This document shows, in pieces, positions 1 to 5,420 of a DNA stretch of 6,888 nt. The number at the start of each line of letters is the position of its first letter. Position 1 is the first letter of the stretch. Origin of the DNA: Chitinophagaceae bacterium (GTDB lineage Bacteria; Bacteroidota; Bacteroidia; Chitinophagales; Chitinophagaceae); assembly GCA_009996555.1 (NCBI GenBank), contig JAACZX010000523.1, forward strand, positions 1 to 6,888. Reading direction: 5' to 3'. The notes under the pieces were generated by a model. It did not search any database. It was given only the letters and a program-made list of their open reading frames with translations, and was not told the origin of the DNA. Position numbers and translations under genes: made by a program.

Positions 1-1113
1 TTGGAAAAGGCAAAAGCCAAGTGGGAAGAAGAAAGCAAGCACAAACGTTACCCGATTGATGAAGAGGCAATTGCTGAAGTAGTGAGCATGATGACAGGTA
101 TTCCTGTAAAGCGTATGGTACAGGCCGAAACAGAAAAGCTGCGTAAAATGGCAGATGAACTGCAAGGTGCTGTTATTGGCCAGGATGAAGCTATTAGCAA
201 AGTGGTGAAAGCTATTCAACGTAACAGGGTAGGGTTAAAAGATCCAAAGAAACCCATTGGTACATTTATCTTCCTTGGTCCCACTGGTGTTGGTAAAACA
301 GAGTTGGCAAGAGCTTTAGCCCGTTACATGTTTGATAGTGAGGAATCGCTCATTCGAATTGATATGAGTGAGTATATGGAGAAATTTACTGTGAGCCGTT
401 TGATTGGTGCACCTCCCGGCTATGTTGGTTACGAAGAAGGTGGACAATTGACTGAGCGTGTTCGTCGCAAGCCTTACTCTGTCGTATTGCTCGATGAAAT
501 TGAAAAGGCACATCCTGATATTTATAATATTCTGTTACAGGTATTGGATGATGGACAGTTAACTGATGGTCTTGGCCGGAAAGTTGACTTCAAGAATACC
601 CTCATCATTATGACATCAAATATTGGTGTGCGCCAGTTGAAAGATTTTGGTGAAGGTGTGGGTTTTGCAACAGCTACACGTATGCAGAATGCTGAAGAGA
701 ACAGCAAGGCTGTTATTGAAAAAGCATTAAAGAAAACGTTCTCACCTGAGTTTCTGAACAGGATAGACGATGTGATGATCTTTAATTCCTTAACGAAAGA
801 GCACATCTTCAACATTATTGATATTCTGATGCGTGGAGTTAGTACAAGGTTAAAAAATCTTGGGTTTGCTCTTGAACTTACGCCTGATGCAAAAGATTTT
901 ATCGCTGAAAAAGGGTATGATAGTCAGTTTGGCGCACGACCATTGCACAGAGCTATTCAGAAATACCTTGAAGATCCTTTAGCTGAAGAAATATTAAACA
1001 TGAATATCAAAGAAGGCGATGTGTTGATTGCCGATCTTGATAAGGAAAATCAAAAGATCAGATTTTCCTTTAAAGAGAAATCTAAAAAGTCAACAAAGTC
1101 ATCTGAAGCATAG
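1..1113 (+). CDS. clpC: ATP-dependent Clp protease ATP-binding subunit ClpC, 3' part (5' end outside window)
   Basis: C-terminal 370 residues of a class I Clp/Hsp100 unfoldase, which uses ATP to unfold proteins and feed them to the ClpP peptidase in the cytoplasm. Visible in this fragment: the inter-domain linker (1-60), then the D2 AAA+ domain with Walker A GPTGVGKT (93-100), pore-loop GYVG (140-143), Walker B VVLLDE (161-166), sensor 1 TSN (205-207), arginine finger in FLNRID (251-256) and sensor 2 GARPL (311-315). A VGF tripeptide (220-222) sits where ClpP-binding members carry their docking loop, which favours ClpC over the ClpP-independent ClpB. The protein ends in a Lys/Ser-rich tail of about 13 residues. 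ClpC proteins usually have about 800-850 residues, so roughly 450-480 residues, including the N-domain and D1, lie upstream. The TTG at base 1 is an internal Leu codon, not a start. All catalytic motifs of D2 are intact. A terminator follows 21 nt after the stop. Confidence 0.95.
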   Translation: MEKAKAKWEEESKHKRYPIDEEAIAEVVSMMTGIPVKRMVQAETEKLRKMADELQGAVIGQDEAISKVVKAIQRNRVGLKDPKKPIGTFIFLGPTGVGKTELARALARYMFDSEESLIRIDMSEYMEKFTVSRLIGAPPGYVGYEEGGQLTERVRRKPYSVVLLDEIEKAHPDIYNILLQVLDDGQLTDGLGRKVDFKNTLIIMTSNIGVRQLKDFGEGVGFATATRMQNAEENSKAVIEKALKKTFSPEFLNRIDDVMIFNSLTKEHIFNIIDILMRGVSTRLKNLGFALELTPDAKDFIAEKGYDSQFGARPLHRAIQKYLEDPLAEEILNMNIKEGDVLIADLDKENQKIRFSFKEKSKKSTKSSEA

Positions 1114-1134
1114 AATCTTTTTTTTCAAAAGTAC

Positions 1135-1164
1135 AACCCCGCTCATGCAGCGGGGTTTTTGTTT
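1135..1164 (+). terminator. Intrinsic terminator of clpC
   Basis: A 9-bp perfect stem, AACCCCGCT (1135-1143) with AGCGGGGTT (1149-1157), has a 5-nt loop CATGC and runs into the T-rich tail TTTTTGTTT (1156-1164). It begins 21 nt after the clpC stop and should end that transcript before cmk. Confidence 0.9.
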
Positions 1165-1171
1165 AGTTTTG
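1164..1171 (+). promoter_or_regulatory. Possible -7 element for cmk
   Basis: TAGTTTTG fits the Bacteroidetes -7 consensus TAnnTTTG at every defined position. It overlaps the end of the clpC terminator tail. No TTG is present about 19-21 nt upstream, because that space is occupied by the GC-rich terminator hairpin, so the -33 half is missing and the call is tentative. If used, transcription would begin around 1175, leaving a leader of less than 10 nt before the ATG at 1183. Confidence 0.35.
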
Positions 1172-1182
1172 CTTTTATCAAA

Positions 1183-1881
1183 ATGAGCAGAAAAATTACC
1201 ATAGCAATTGATGGATGGTCGAGTTGTGGCAAAAGCACGCTGGCAAAACAGCTTGCCAAAGAACTTAATTATATATATGTAGATAGCGGTGCTATGTACC
1301 GGGCTGTTACGCTCTATTTTTTACGAAACCACATCGACTGGACAAACGAAGAAGAAGTAATTGCAGCTCTGTCGGATATTCATCTTGCTTTTAAGCCTAA
1401 TTCTAAAACCGGCGGGGCAGATATGTACCTGAATGATGAAAATGTGGAGTATGTTATCCGTGACCTGGTTGTAGCTGAAAAAGTGAGCGAAGTAGCCGCA
1501 ATAAAGGCAGTTCGGAGTTTTGCTGTAGAACAGCAGCAGCAAATGGGAGCAGGAAAAGGCATCATCATGGATGGCAGAGATATTGGCACCACTGTTTTTC
1601 CCGATGCTGAATTAAAAATATTTATGACTGCAGATAATGCGGTGAGAGTGGCACGTAGATTTAAAGAGTTGTATGAGAAGAACCCCAATGTTACAATTGA
1701 AGAGGTGAAAGCTAACCTTGAGATGCGTGATTATATCGATTCCCACAGGGAGGTAAGCCCCTTGCAACAAGCTGAAGATGCAATTGTTATAGACAATTCG
1801 GATATTACACCTGAGCAACAGCTGCAGCTGGCGCTTAAATATGTGAAAACGAAGCAAACAGAACAAAATGCCAGCGTTTAG
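1183..1881 (+). CDS. cmk: Cytidylate kinase (CMP/dCMP kinase)
   Basis: Cytoplasmic enzyme that transfers phosphate from ATP to CMP or dCMP, giving CDP/dCDP in pyrimidine nucleotide salvage and supply. The 232-residue product has the usual length. It shows a P-loop DGWSSCGKST (10-19), the VDSGAMYRA motif (33-41) that opens the NMP-binding region, DGRDIGTTVFPDA (130-142), and the lid/phosphate-binding stretch with Arg182, Arg189 and SPL (192-194), followed by an AEDAIVIDNSD segment that matches the family's DA-hydrophobic-IDxS motif. The start is placed at ATG 1183 because MSRKITIAIDG begins the family fold at once. The frame stays open upstream to a TTG at 1159, but that codon lies in the tail of the preceding terminator and would add eight atypical residues. 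No clear hairpin terminator follows; only an A/T-rich T6A6 stretch is present. Confidence 0.95.
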   Translation: MSRKITIAIDGWSSCGKSTLAKQLAKELNYIYVDSGAMYRAVTLYFLRNHIDWTNEEEVIAALSDIHLAFKPNSKTGGADMYLNDENVEYVIRDLVVAEKVSEVAAIKAVRSFAVEQQQQMGAGKGIIMDGRDIGTTVFPDAELKIFMTADNAVRVARRFKELYEKNPNVTIEEVKANLEMRDYIDSHREVSPLQQAEDAIVIDNSDITPEQQLQLALKYVKTKQTEQNASV

Positions 1882-1903
1882 TTAAAATATTTTTTAAAAA
1901 AAC

Positions 1904-1934
1904 TTTGCATTTTCAAAACCACCGTATATCTTCG
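1904..1934 (+). promoter_or_regulatory. Bacteroidetes-type promoter upstream of gene A
   Basis: TTTG (1904-1907), 19 nt, then TATCTTCG (1927-1934), compared with the consensus TTTG-N19/20-TAnnTTTG; one defined -7 base differs. It starts 23 nt after the cmk stop. Use of this promoter would put the transcript start near 1938-1940, giving gene A a leader of about 220 nt. The interval 1941-2075 is C/T-rich at first (several CCT, TCC and CCCT runs) and contains no gene or strong hairpin that I can see. Confidence 0.5.
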
Positions 1935-2075
1935 CCCTACCATCGATCCTTCTATCCGAAGAACTCCCTCTAAATCCCTTCATCCGAATTAGTCCAATTT
2001 TTCCAATTTAGAAATTAACTTCTGGTTATACTGTCCATCTTCCTGTGATGAGCTATGCTGTTTTGCGGCACAGTA

Positions 2076-2158
2076 ATCACTATATCCTCTATTGAATAGC
2101 TTTTTCAAAAGGTGTCCTTTGAACCGCCAATCTATTTTTTTACCTCTAAACCTTTTTT
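2076..2158 (+). promoter_or_regulatory. Conserved leader block of gene A with imperfect palindrome
   Basis: The last about 80 nt before gene A align with the last about 85 nt before gene B (3555-3640). Shared blocks in order are ATCAC, TATATCC, a C/T-rich CTTTTTCAA, AAGGTGTCCT, TTGAA, GCC, a T-run and ACCTC, and the first codons are also the same. Within it lies an imperfect palindrome TTCAA-a-AGG-TGT-CCT-TTGAA (2104-2123). It could be an RNA hairpin in the leader, a DNA operator, or the -35 part of an alternative-sigma promoter whose start lies close to the ATG. The sequence cannot separate these. The conservation is direct; the function is inference. Confidence 0.55.
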
Positions 2159-3286
2159 ATGAAAAAGTTTTTACTCTCTTTGGTTTTATGTGCATCTGCT
2201 TTTTTTTCTCAGGCACAATTTCTTGAAAGTTTTAATGGTGGCGTATTGCCAACAGGATGGGCGCTTGCAAACGGTATGAGCGTATCAGGTTATAACAATC
2301 CTGATAATGGCTGTGCTGCAGATTATGGATTAGTTACCGCTGGTGTAGGTGGTAGTAATCCTTCTAAAGTATTAACAAGTGCATCAACATTTAATACTGT
2401 GGCTTCATTCATTAATGTGGGTTTTACCATTTATATTTTTGATGCTAATCTGAAGTGCGATAGTAAGAAGAATTTACCTTGTGTTACATACGTACAGGTA
2501 TATCTTGTAAAGTCAACTGTAACTTCAGCTGGCACTCCTAATGCTGCTGATATTCTTGCTCAAAGCCAGGTACAAATTGTACAGTCTAATATGGCAAATG
2601 TTTTATACGTACCAACACCAAATATGCAGGCTGGTACTCAATACAAAATATTGTATGATTTTAAAGCAGACAACTGTAACCAAGGTGGCACAAAGTACAT
2701 TCTTGATGAGTTTAAGTTAATTACAACTGTAGATGGTCCTTTACCTGTTACTCTCAAGAATTTCAACGCTGCTCAACGCAGCAATAAAGTGAGCCTCACA
2801 TGGGAAACAGCAACTGAATTAAACAACGATGGTTTTGAAATTGAACGTCGTGTCGGTAATGGTGCTTACCAAAAAATTGCTTTTGTTGATTCAAAAGCCC
2901 CAGGTGGCAATGGTGATGCATATTCATACAGCTTTGAAGATGCAACAAGCCTTCCTAAAGGTGTTACTTATTACCGTCTTCGTCAGGTTGACTTTAATGG
3001 CCGTGCTGCTTACAGCGAAATTAAAGCTGTAAGAACAGGTAATGGCGCAATTGTGCTTTCAGTATATCCTAATCCAAGTCGTGGAACAGTAAATGTTGCT
3101 ATTCCTTCAGGCGTTGGTATGTATGATATCTCAGTTGATGACTTTACAGGCAAATCAGTTCAACGCTTCAGCGGACTTACTACAAGTAATCTTCAAGTGA
3201 ACAATCTGAAACCTGGTATGTACACGCTGCGTGTAAGCATCCGTGCAACAAACGAAACGATCACAGAAAGAATTGCGGTGCAATAA
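2159..3286 (+). CDS. Gene A: secreted protein with T9SS C-terminal sorting domain
   Basis: 375-residue exported protein of unknown function. A signal peptide with Lys2-Lys3, a hydrophobic core and a likely SQA|Q cut after residue 19 directs it through Sec. Residues 20 to about 190 begin FLESFNGGVLPTGW, an opening common in beta-sandwich (cleaved-adhesin or carbohydrate-binding-like) modules of Bacteroidota; five cysteines lie between about residues 50 and 173. LPVTLKNF (195-202) starts a fibronectin-III-like module reaching the NG pair before the sorting domain. The T9SS type A sorting domain occupies about 299-375, with YPNPSRG at 303-309 and the basic/hydrophobic end ITERIAVQ. Such proteins cross the outer membrane by T9SS, where the PorU sortase removes the domain and anchors or releases them. 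The N-terminal half has no counterpart in genes B and C, while the C-terminal half is close to that of B. The ATG at 2159 is set by the signal peptide. No enzyme motif was recognised. Confidence 0.9.
   Translation: MKKFLLSLVLCASAFFSQAQFLESFNGGVLPTGWALANGMSVSGYNNPDNGCAADYGLVTAGVGGSNPSKVLTSASTFNTVASFINVGFTIYIFDANLKCDSKKNLPCVTYVQVYLVKSTVTSAGTPNAADILAQSQVQIVQSNMANVLYVPTPNMQAGTQYKILYDFKADNCNQGGTKYILDEFKLITTVDGPLPVTLKNFNAAQRSNKVSLTWETATELNNDGFEIERRVGNGAYQKIAFVDSKAPGGNGDAYSYSFEDATSLPKGVTYYRLRQVDFNGRAAYSEIKAVRTGNGAIVLSVYPNPSRGTVNVAIPSGVGMYDISVDDFTGKSVQRFSGLTTSNLQVNNLKPGMYTLRVSIRATNETITERIAVQ
2741..3286 (+). repeat. C-terminal module repeat, copy 1 (pairs with 4586-5134)
   Basis: This coding segment of gene A, from LPVTLKNF to the stop, is repeated in gene B. 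By hand alignment about 117 of 182 residues match, with unbroken identical runs such as AFVDSKAPGGNG, VTYYRLRQVD and YPNPSRGTVNVAIP. DNA-level identity is visible in patches, for example TTTGTTGATTCAAAAGC in both. The two copies are direct repeats about 1.8 kb apart and so could serve as a substrate for recombination. Confidence 0.85.
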
Positions 3287-3292
3287 AAAACG

Positions 3293-3312
3293 GGACAGGA
3301 AAAACCAGATAA
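3293..3312 (+). repeat. 20-nt 3'-UTR repeat, copy 1
   Basis: GGACAGGAAAAACCAGATAA lies 6 nt after the gene A stop and is repeated without mismatch at 5146-5165 after gene B. It sits between stop codon and terminator in both places. It may be a remnant of a shared 3' end or a functional 3'-UTR element. Confidence 0.9.
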
Positions 3313-3324
3313 GATCAAGACAAA

Positions 3325-3358
3325 AGAAAGCCCCACAATTGTGGGGCTTTCTGTTTTA
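3325..3358 (+). terminator. Intrinsic terminator of gene A
   Basis: A 12-bp perfect stem, AGAAAGCCCCAC (3325-3336) with GTGGGGCTTTCT (3341-3352), is closed by AATT and followed by GTTTTA. Because the hairpin is symmetric and has A-rich sequence upstream, weak activity on the other strand is possible, but no gene faces it. Confidence 0.92.
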
Positions 3359-3377
3359 TAAAATAAAGCGTAAATAA

Positions 3378-3409
3378 TTTGCACTTTTAATGTTTGATAA
3401 CTACTTTTA
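3378..3409 (+). promoter_or_regulatory. Candidate Bacteroidetes-type promoter upstream of gene B
   Basis: TTTG (3378-3381), 20 nt, then TACTTTTA (3402-3409), which matches TAnnTTTG except for the last base. The position, about 230 nt before the gene B start, mirrors the candidate upstream of gene A. The A/T-richness of the region makes chance matches likely, so confidence is moderate to low. Between here and 3554 the sequence is T/C-rich and I see no gene, strong hairpin or repeat in it. Confidence 0.35.
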
Positions 3410-3554
3410 CAATCTAATCTATTCCTATCTCCTACGAACACCCCGAAATCCTTTCCGCTTTTTTATTTGATTTTCACTCTGCTTAGGCAAGTAAATACAT
3501 ATTATTTCCATCCTTTTTTCCTTTGAATGATCTTGACTAAATCAACCAGGATTC

Positions 3555-3640
3555 ATCACCTATATCCCAATGATTAACTTTTTCAATTAAGGTGTCCTAT
3601 TGAAATGCCTCTGATTTTTTAAACCTCAAAAAACCGTTGT
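3555..3640 (+). promoter_or_regulatory. Conserved leader block of gene B with imperfect palindrome
   Basis: Counterpart of the block before gene A. The palindrome is TTCAAT-ta-AGG-TGT-CCT-ATTGAA (3582-3604). Relative to gene A it gains a further T/A pair plus a longer bulge, while both arms and the TGT centre are kept. The core AAGGTGTCCT sits about 40-50 nt before the start codon in both genes. Gene C lacks it. Confidence 0.55.
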
Positions 3641-5134
3641 ATGAAAAAGTTTTTACTTCTTATCCCCACTTTATTAGCTGTTGTAGTATTACAATACAAT
3701 AGCTCAGCTCAGATCAATTGTACGCAGGTAAGTAATGCTAATAATTGCAATATTGTTGCTTTGGATATTAAATCTGCTGTTACAGAATTTCAGGAAGTGG
3801 GTGGTTTCTGTGAAGCAACTATGACCCTTTCGTTTAAATTAATGCATAATTCAGGCATGAAATATGCAAATCTGTTTTTTTACAATAATGCGGTGAGCCT
3901 TGATTGTAAAAATGGGCCTTCTTCAACAGTCCCTTCAAGCACGGCAAGTTTGGGCGGCTATATTGCACTTGCATATACAACGAACTGGACTGCATATAAC
4001 AGCGGAATAAACGGTCTCACGCCACAAACAAGCGGTTATTCTGTTACTGCTACACCTATTACCGGAGGGACAGACTTTGTTATTACTGGAATTAAGTTTA
4101 AATCGGGATTACCTTGTGGTTCTTATGATATTGGTTTGTATTTAGCTGGTACAAATGCATCAAGTAACGGGGTGCAATGTCATAATCAGTCTTCATTTAA
4201 ACCATACTTGGTTAGCATTTCCGGTAAGATAGATTGCAGTTCGCAGGTTAACCCTCTTAACTACGATTTATTTATTGATGCTAACTATGAAAATCCTCCA
4301 GGCACTGCCGCTCCAATTACAGGTACTTATCAAGTGTATATTGATGCAAACAGTAACAATGTAATTGACGGGCCAGATGTAAATTTAACACCAGTTGCTC
4401 AAAATTTTTTAACCAGCACAATTGGAGTGCCATCTGGTTATACCAGTAGATTTGCAAGTTTCGATAATGTAATTAATTTATTAAATGGTGATCTTAATTC
4501 AACAAAAAATCTTTTAGTTCGTGTAACTCCAACAACACCAGGGGTTGCAGCAGTAACAGGTTTGTTGACAAATACATGTTCTACACTTCCTGTTTCTCTT
4601 AAAAACTTCTCTGCAACACAACGTAACAGCAAGGCTGTTTTAACATGGGAAACTGAAATTGAAACCAACAATGCCGGTTTTGAAATTCAACGTCGCCTTG
4701 CTGGTAAGAGCCAGTATGAAACTTTAGCGTTTGTTGATTCAAAAGCTCCGGGTGGTAATGGAAACAATTATTCTTACGGCTTTAATGATGGTACAACTTT
4801 GCCTAAAGGCGTAACCTATTATCGCTTACGGCAGGTTGATCTTGATGGAAAATCAACTTACAGCGAAATCAAATCTGTTCGTACTGGTAATGGGAATCTC
4901 ACAATTTCTATTTATCCAAACCCAAGCCGTGGTACTGTTAATGTAGCTATTCCTGAAAGTTCAAGTAAAATGGATGTATCACTTGATGATTACACTGGAA
5001 AGTCTATTCAAAGATGGAGTGGTATTTCTGCACGTAATCTGCAGTTAAACAATCTGAAGCCAGGTGTGTATATGCTTCGTATTAACTTCCGTGAAACAGG
5101 TGACAATATCATCGAGCGCATTATTGTTCAATAA
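3641..5134 (+). CDS. Gene B: secreted protein with calcium-loop-like motif and T9SS sorting domain
   Basis: 497-residue exported protein of unknown function. A signal peptide with Lys2-Lys3 and a likely SSA|Q cut after residue 23 is followed by a cysteine-containing region (about 24-190). A second segment begins at GKIDCSS and holds YIDANSNNVIDG (233-244), whose spaced Asp/Asn residues (D235, N237, N239, D243) resemble an EF-hand or dockerin calcium loop. LPVSLKNF (316-323) starts the fibronectin-III-like module, and the T9SS type A sorting domain covers about 421-497, with YPNPSRG at 425-431 and the end IIERIIVQ. After Sec export the protein should cross the outer membrane through T9SS and lose this domain. 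The N-terminal two thirds resemble gene C, while the C-terminal third is much closer to gene A. The start is fixed by the signal peptide. It is flanked by its own leader and terminator, so it is probably monocistronic. A surface or adhesive role is possible but not shown. Confidence 0.9.
   Translation: MKKFLLLIPTLLAVVVLQYNSSAQINCTQVSNANNCNIVALDIKSAVTEFQEVGGFCEATMTLSFKLMHNSGMKYANLFFYNNAVSLDCKNGPSSTVPSSTASLGGYIALAYTTNWTAYNSGINGLTPQTSGYSVTATPITGGTDFVITGIKFKSGLPCGSYDIGLYLAGTNASSNGVQCHNQSSFKPYLVSISGKIDCSSQVNPLNYDLFIDANYENPPGTAAPITGTYQVYIDANSNNVIDGPDVNLTPVAQNFLTSTIGVPSGYTSRFASFDNVINLLNGDLNSTKNLLVRVTPTTPGVAAVTGLLTNTCSTLPVSLKNFSATQRNSKAVLTWETEIETNNAGFEIQRRLAGKSQYETLAFVDSKAPGGNGNNYSYGFNDGTTLPKGVTYYRLRQVDLDGKSTYSEIKSVRTGNGNLTISIYPNPSRGTVNVAIPESSSKMDVSLDDYTGKSIQRWSGISARNLQLNNLKPGVYMLRINFRETGDNIIERIIVQ
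4586..5134 (+). repeat. C-terminal module repeat, copy 2 (pairs with 2741-3286)
   Basis: The second copy of the fibronectin-III-like plus sorting-domain module, in gene B. It is much closer to the gene A copy than to the equivalent part of gene C (6435-6888), which keeps the frame of the motif (LPVQLLSF, LNWETA, FYRLRIVD, YPNPCNG) but few long identical runs. Confidence 0.85.
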
Positions 5135-5145
5135 ATATTTTCTTT

Positions 5146-5165
5146 GGACAGGAAAAACCAGATAA
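5146..5165 (+). repeat. 20-nt 3'-UTR repeat, copy 2
   Basis: Identical to 3293-3312 over 20 nt. It begins 11 nt after the gene B stop and ends 8 nt before the terminator stem. The bases on either side differ between the copies, so the identity is sharply bounded. Confidence 0.9.
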
Positions 5166-5173
5166 AACCGAAG

Positions 5174-5206
5174 AGAGAGGCCTCCGAAAGGGGGCTTCTT
5201 TATTTT
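5174..5206 (+). terminator. Intrinsic terminator of gene B
   Basis: A 12-bp stem with a few G-T pairs, 5174-5185 with 5190-5201, is closed by a GAAA tetraloop (5186-5189) and followed by a T-rich tail (5199-5206). It differs from the gene A terminator in sequence and loop, although the 20-nt element before it is identical. The stretch 5207-5304 downstream is A/T-rich, and I see no gene or convincing promoter there. Confidence 0.88.
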
Positions 5207-5304
5207 ATGACTGCATGACTACAATCACCCGGTATTTTTTTTCTCCAAATCCAGGTCATTGTTTTTATCTATAGACAGTAATAACTTACTTTAAAATAAA
5301 CTAC

Positions 5305-5340
5305 ATGGAATATTCATTCTTATTTGATGCTGCTCTTTAA
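5305..5340 (+). other. Possible 11-codon upstream reading frame in gene C leader
   Basis: ATG at 5305 opens a frame encoding MEYSFLFDAAL, with TAA at 5338-5340. It ends two bases before the paired region at 5343-5407. A reading frame this short is common by chance, and no initiation signal supports it. It is listed only because its stop abuts the structured leader. Confidence 0.15.
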
Positions 5341-5342
5341 TC

Positions 5343-5407
5343 TTCAGCCAGCTCAAAAATGAACGGCATCAACTGGCAGAGAGCCGGGCTGAAATTTGTT
5401 CATTTTT
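5343..5407 (+). promoter_or_regulatory. Structured leader of gene C with two crossing pairings
   Basis: Pairing 1: TTCAGCC-A-GCTC (5343-5354) with GAGC-CG-GGCTGAA (5381-5393), 11 bp around a small internal loop. Pairing 2: AAAAATGAAC (5355-5364) with GTTCATTTTT (5398-5407), 10 bp and perfect. The 5' arm of pairing 2 lies inside the loop of pairing 1 and its partner outside, a pseudoknot topology. Only 4 nt join the two 3' arms, so full formation of both seems sterically strained and they may be alternative states. The last arm ends 13 nt before the ATG. The perfect inverted repeat could instead be a DNA operator. It does not match a riboswitch class that I recognise. Confidence 0.45.
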
Positions 5408-5420
5408 CAATTTGTATTTT

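Noticed and set aside
316..815. Minus-strand open frames inside clpC (316-513 and 522-815)
   Set aside because: They lie wholly opposite the conserved AAA+ coding sequence, and their translations show no domain, signal peptide or start context. They are shadows of the + strand gene.
1159..1182. TTG at 1159 as the cmk start
   Set aside because: It falls in the T-tail of the clpC terminator and adds residues not seen in the family; ATG 1183 leads directly into the P-loop strand.
1321..1866. Three overlapping minus-strand open frames opposite cmk
   Set aside because: They overlap each other and the conserved kinase motifs, and the translations have no recognisable features.
1882..1903. Terminator after cmk
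   Set aside because: The T6A6 stretch is A/T-only and lacks a GC-rich stem, so I cannot support an intrinsic terminator there.
2829..3441. Alternative-frame + ORF at 2829-3032 and minus-strand ORF at 3193-3441
   Set aside because: The first lies inside the conserved C-terminal module of gene A in another frame. The second runs through a terminator and into the gene A sorting domain. Neither has supporting features.
4438..4671. Minus-strand open frame inside gene B
   Set aside because: It is opposite the conserved LPVSLKNF module and has no motif.
2741..5165. A and B repeats as parts of an insertion sequence or CRISPR array
   Set aside because: The repeats are coding modules and single 3'-UTR elements. 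There is no transposase, terminal inverted repeat, target duplication or regular spacer pattern.
5343..5407. Assignment of the gene C leader to a known riboswitch class such as SAM-II or preQ1
   Set aside because: The crossing-stem layout is suggestive, but I do not recognise conserved ligand-binding nucleotides of any class, and the loop lengths do not fit those I know.
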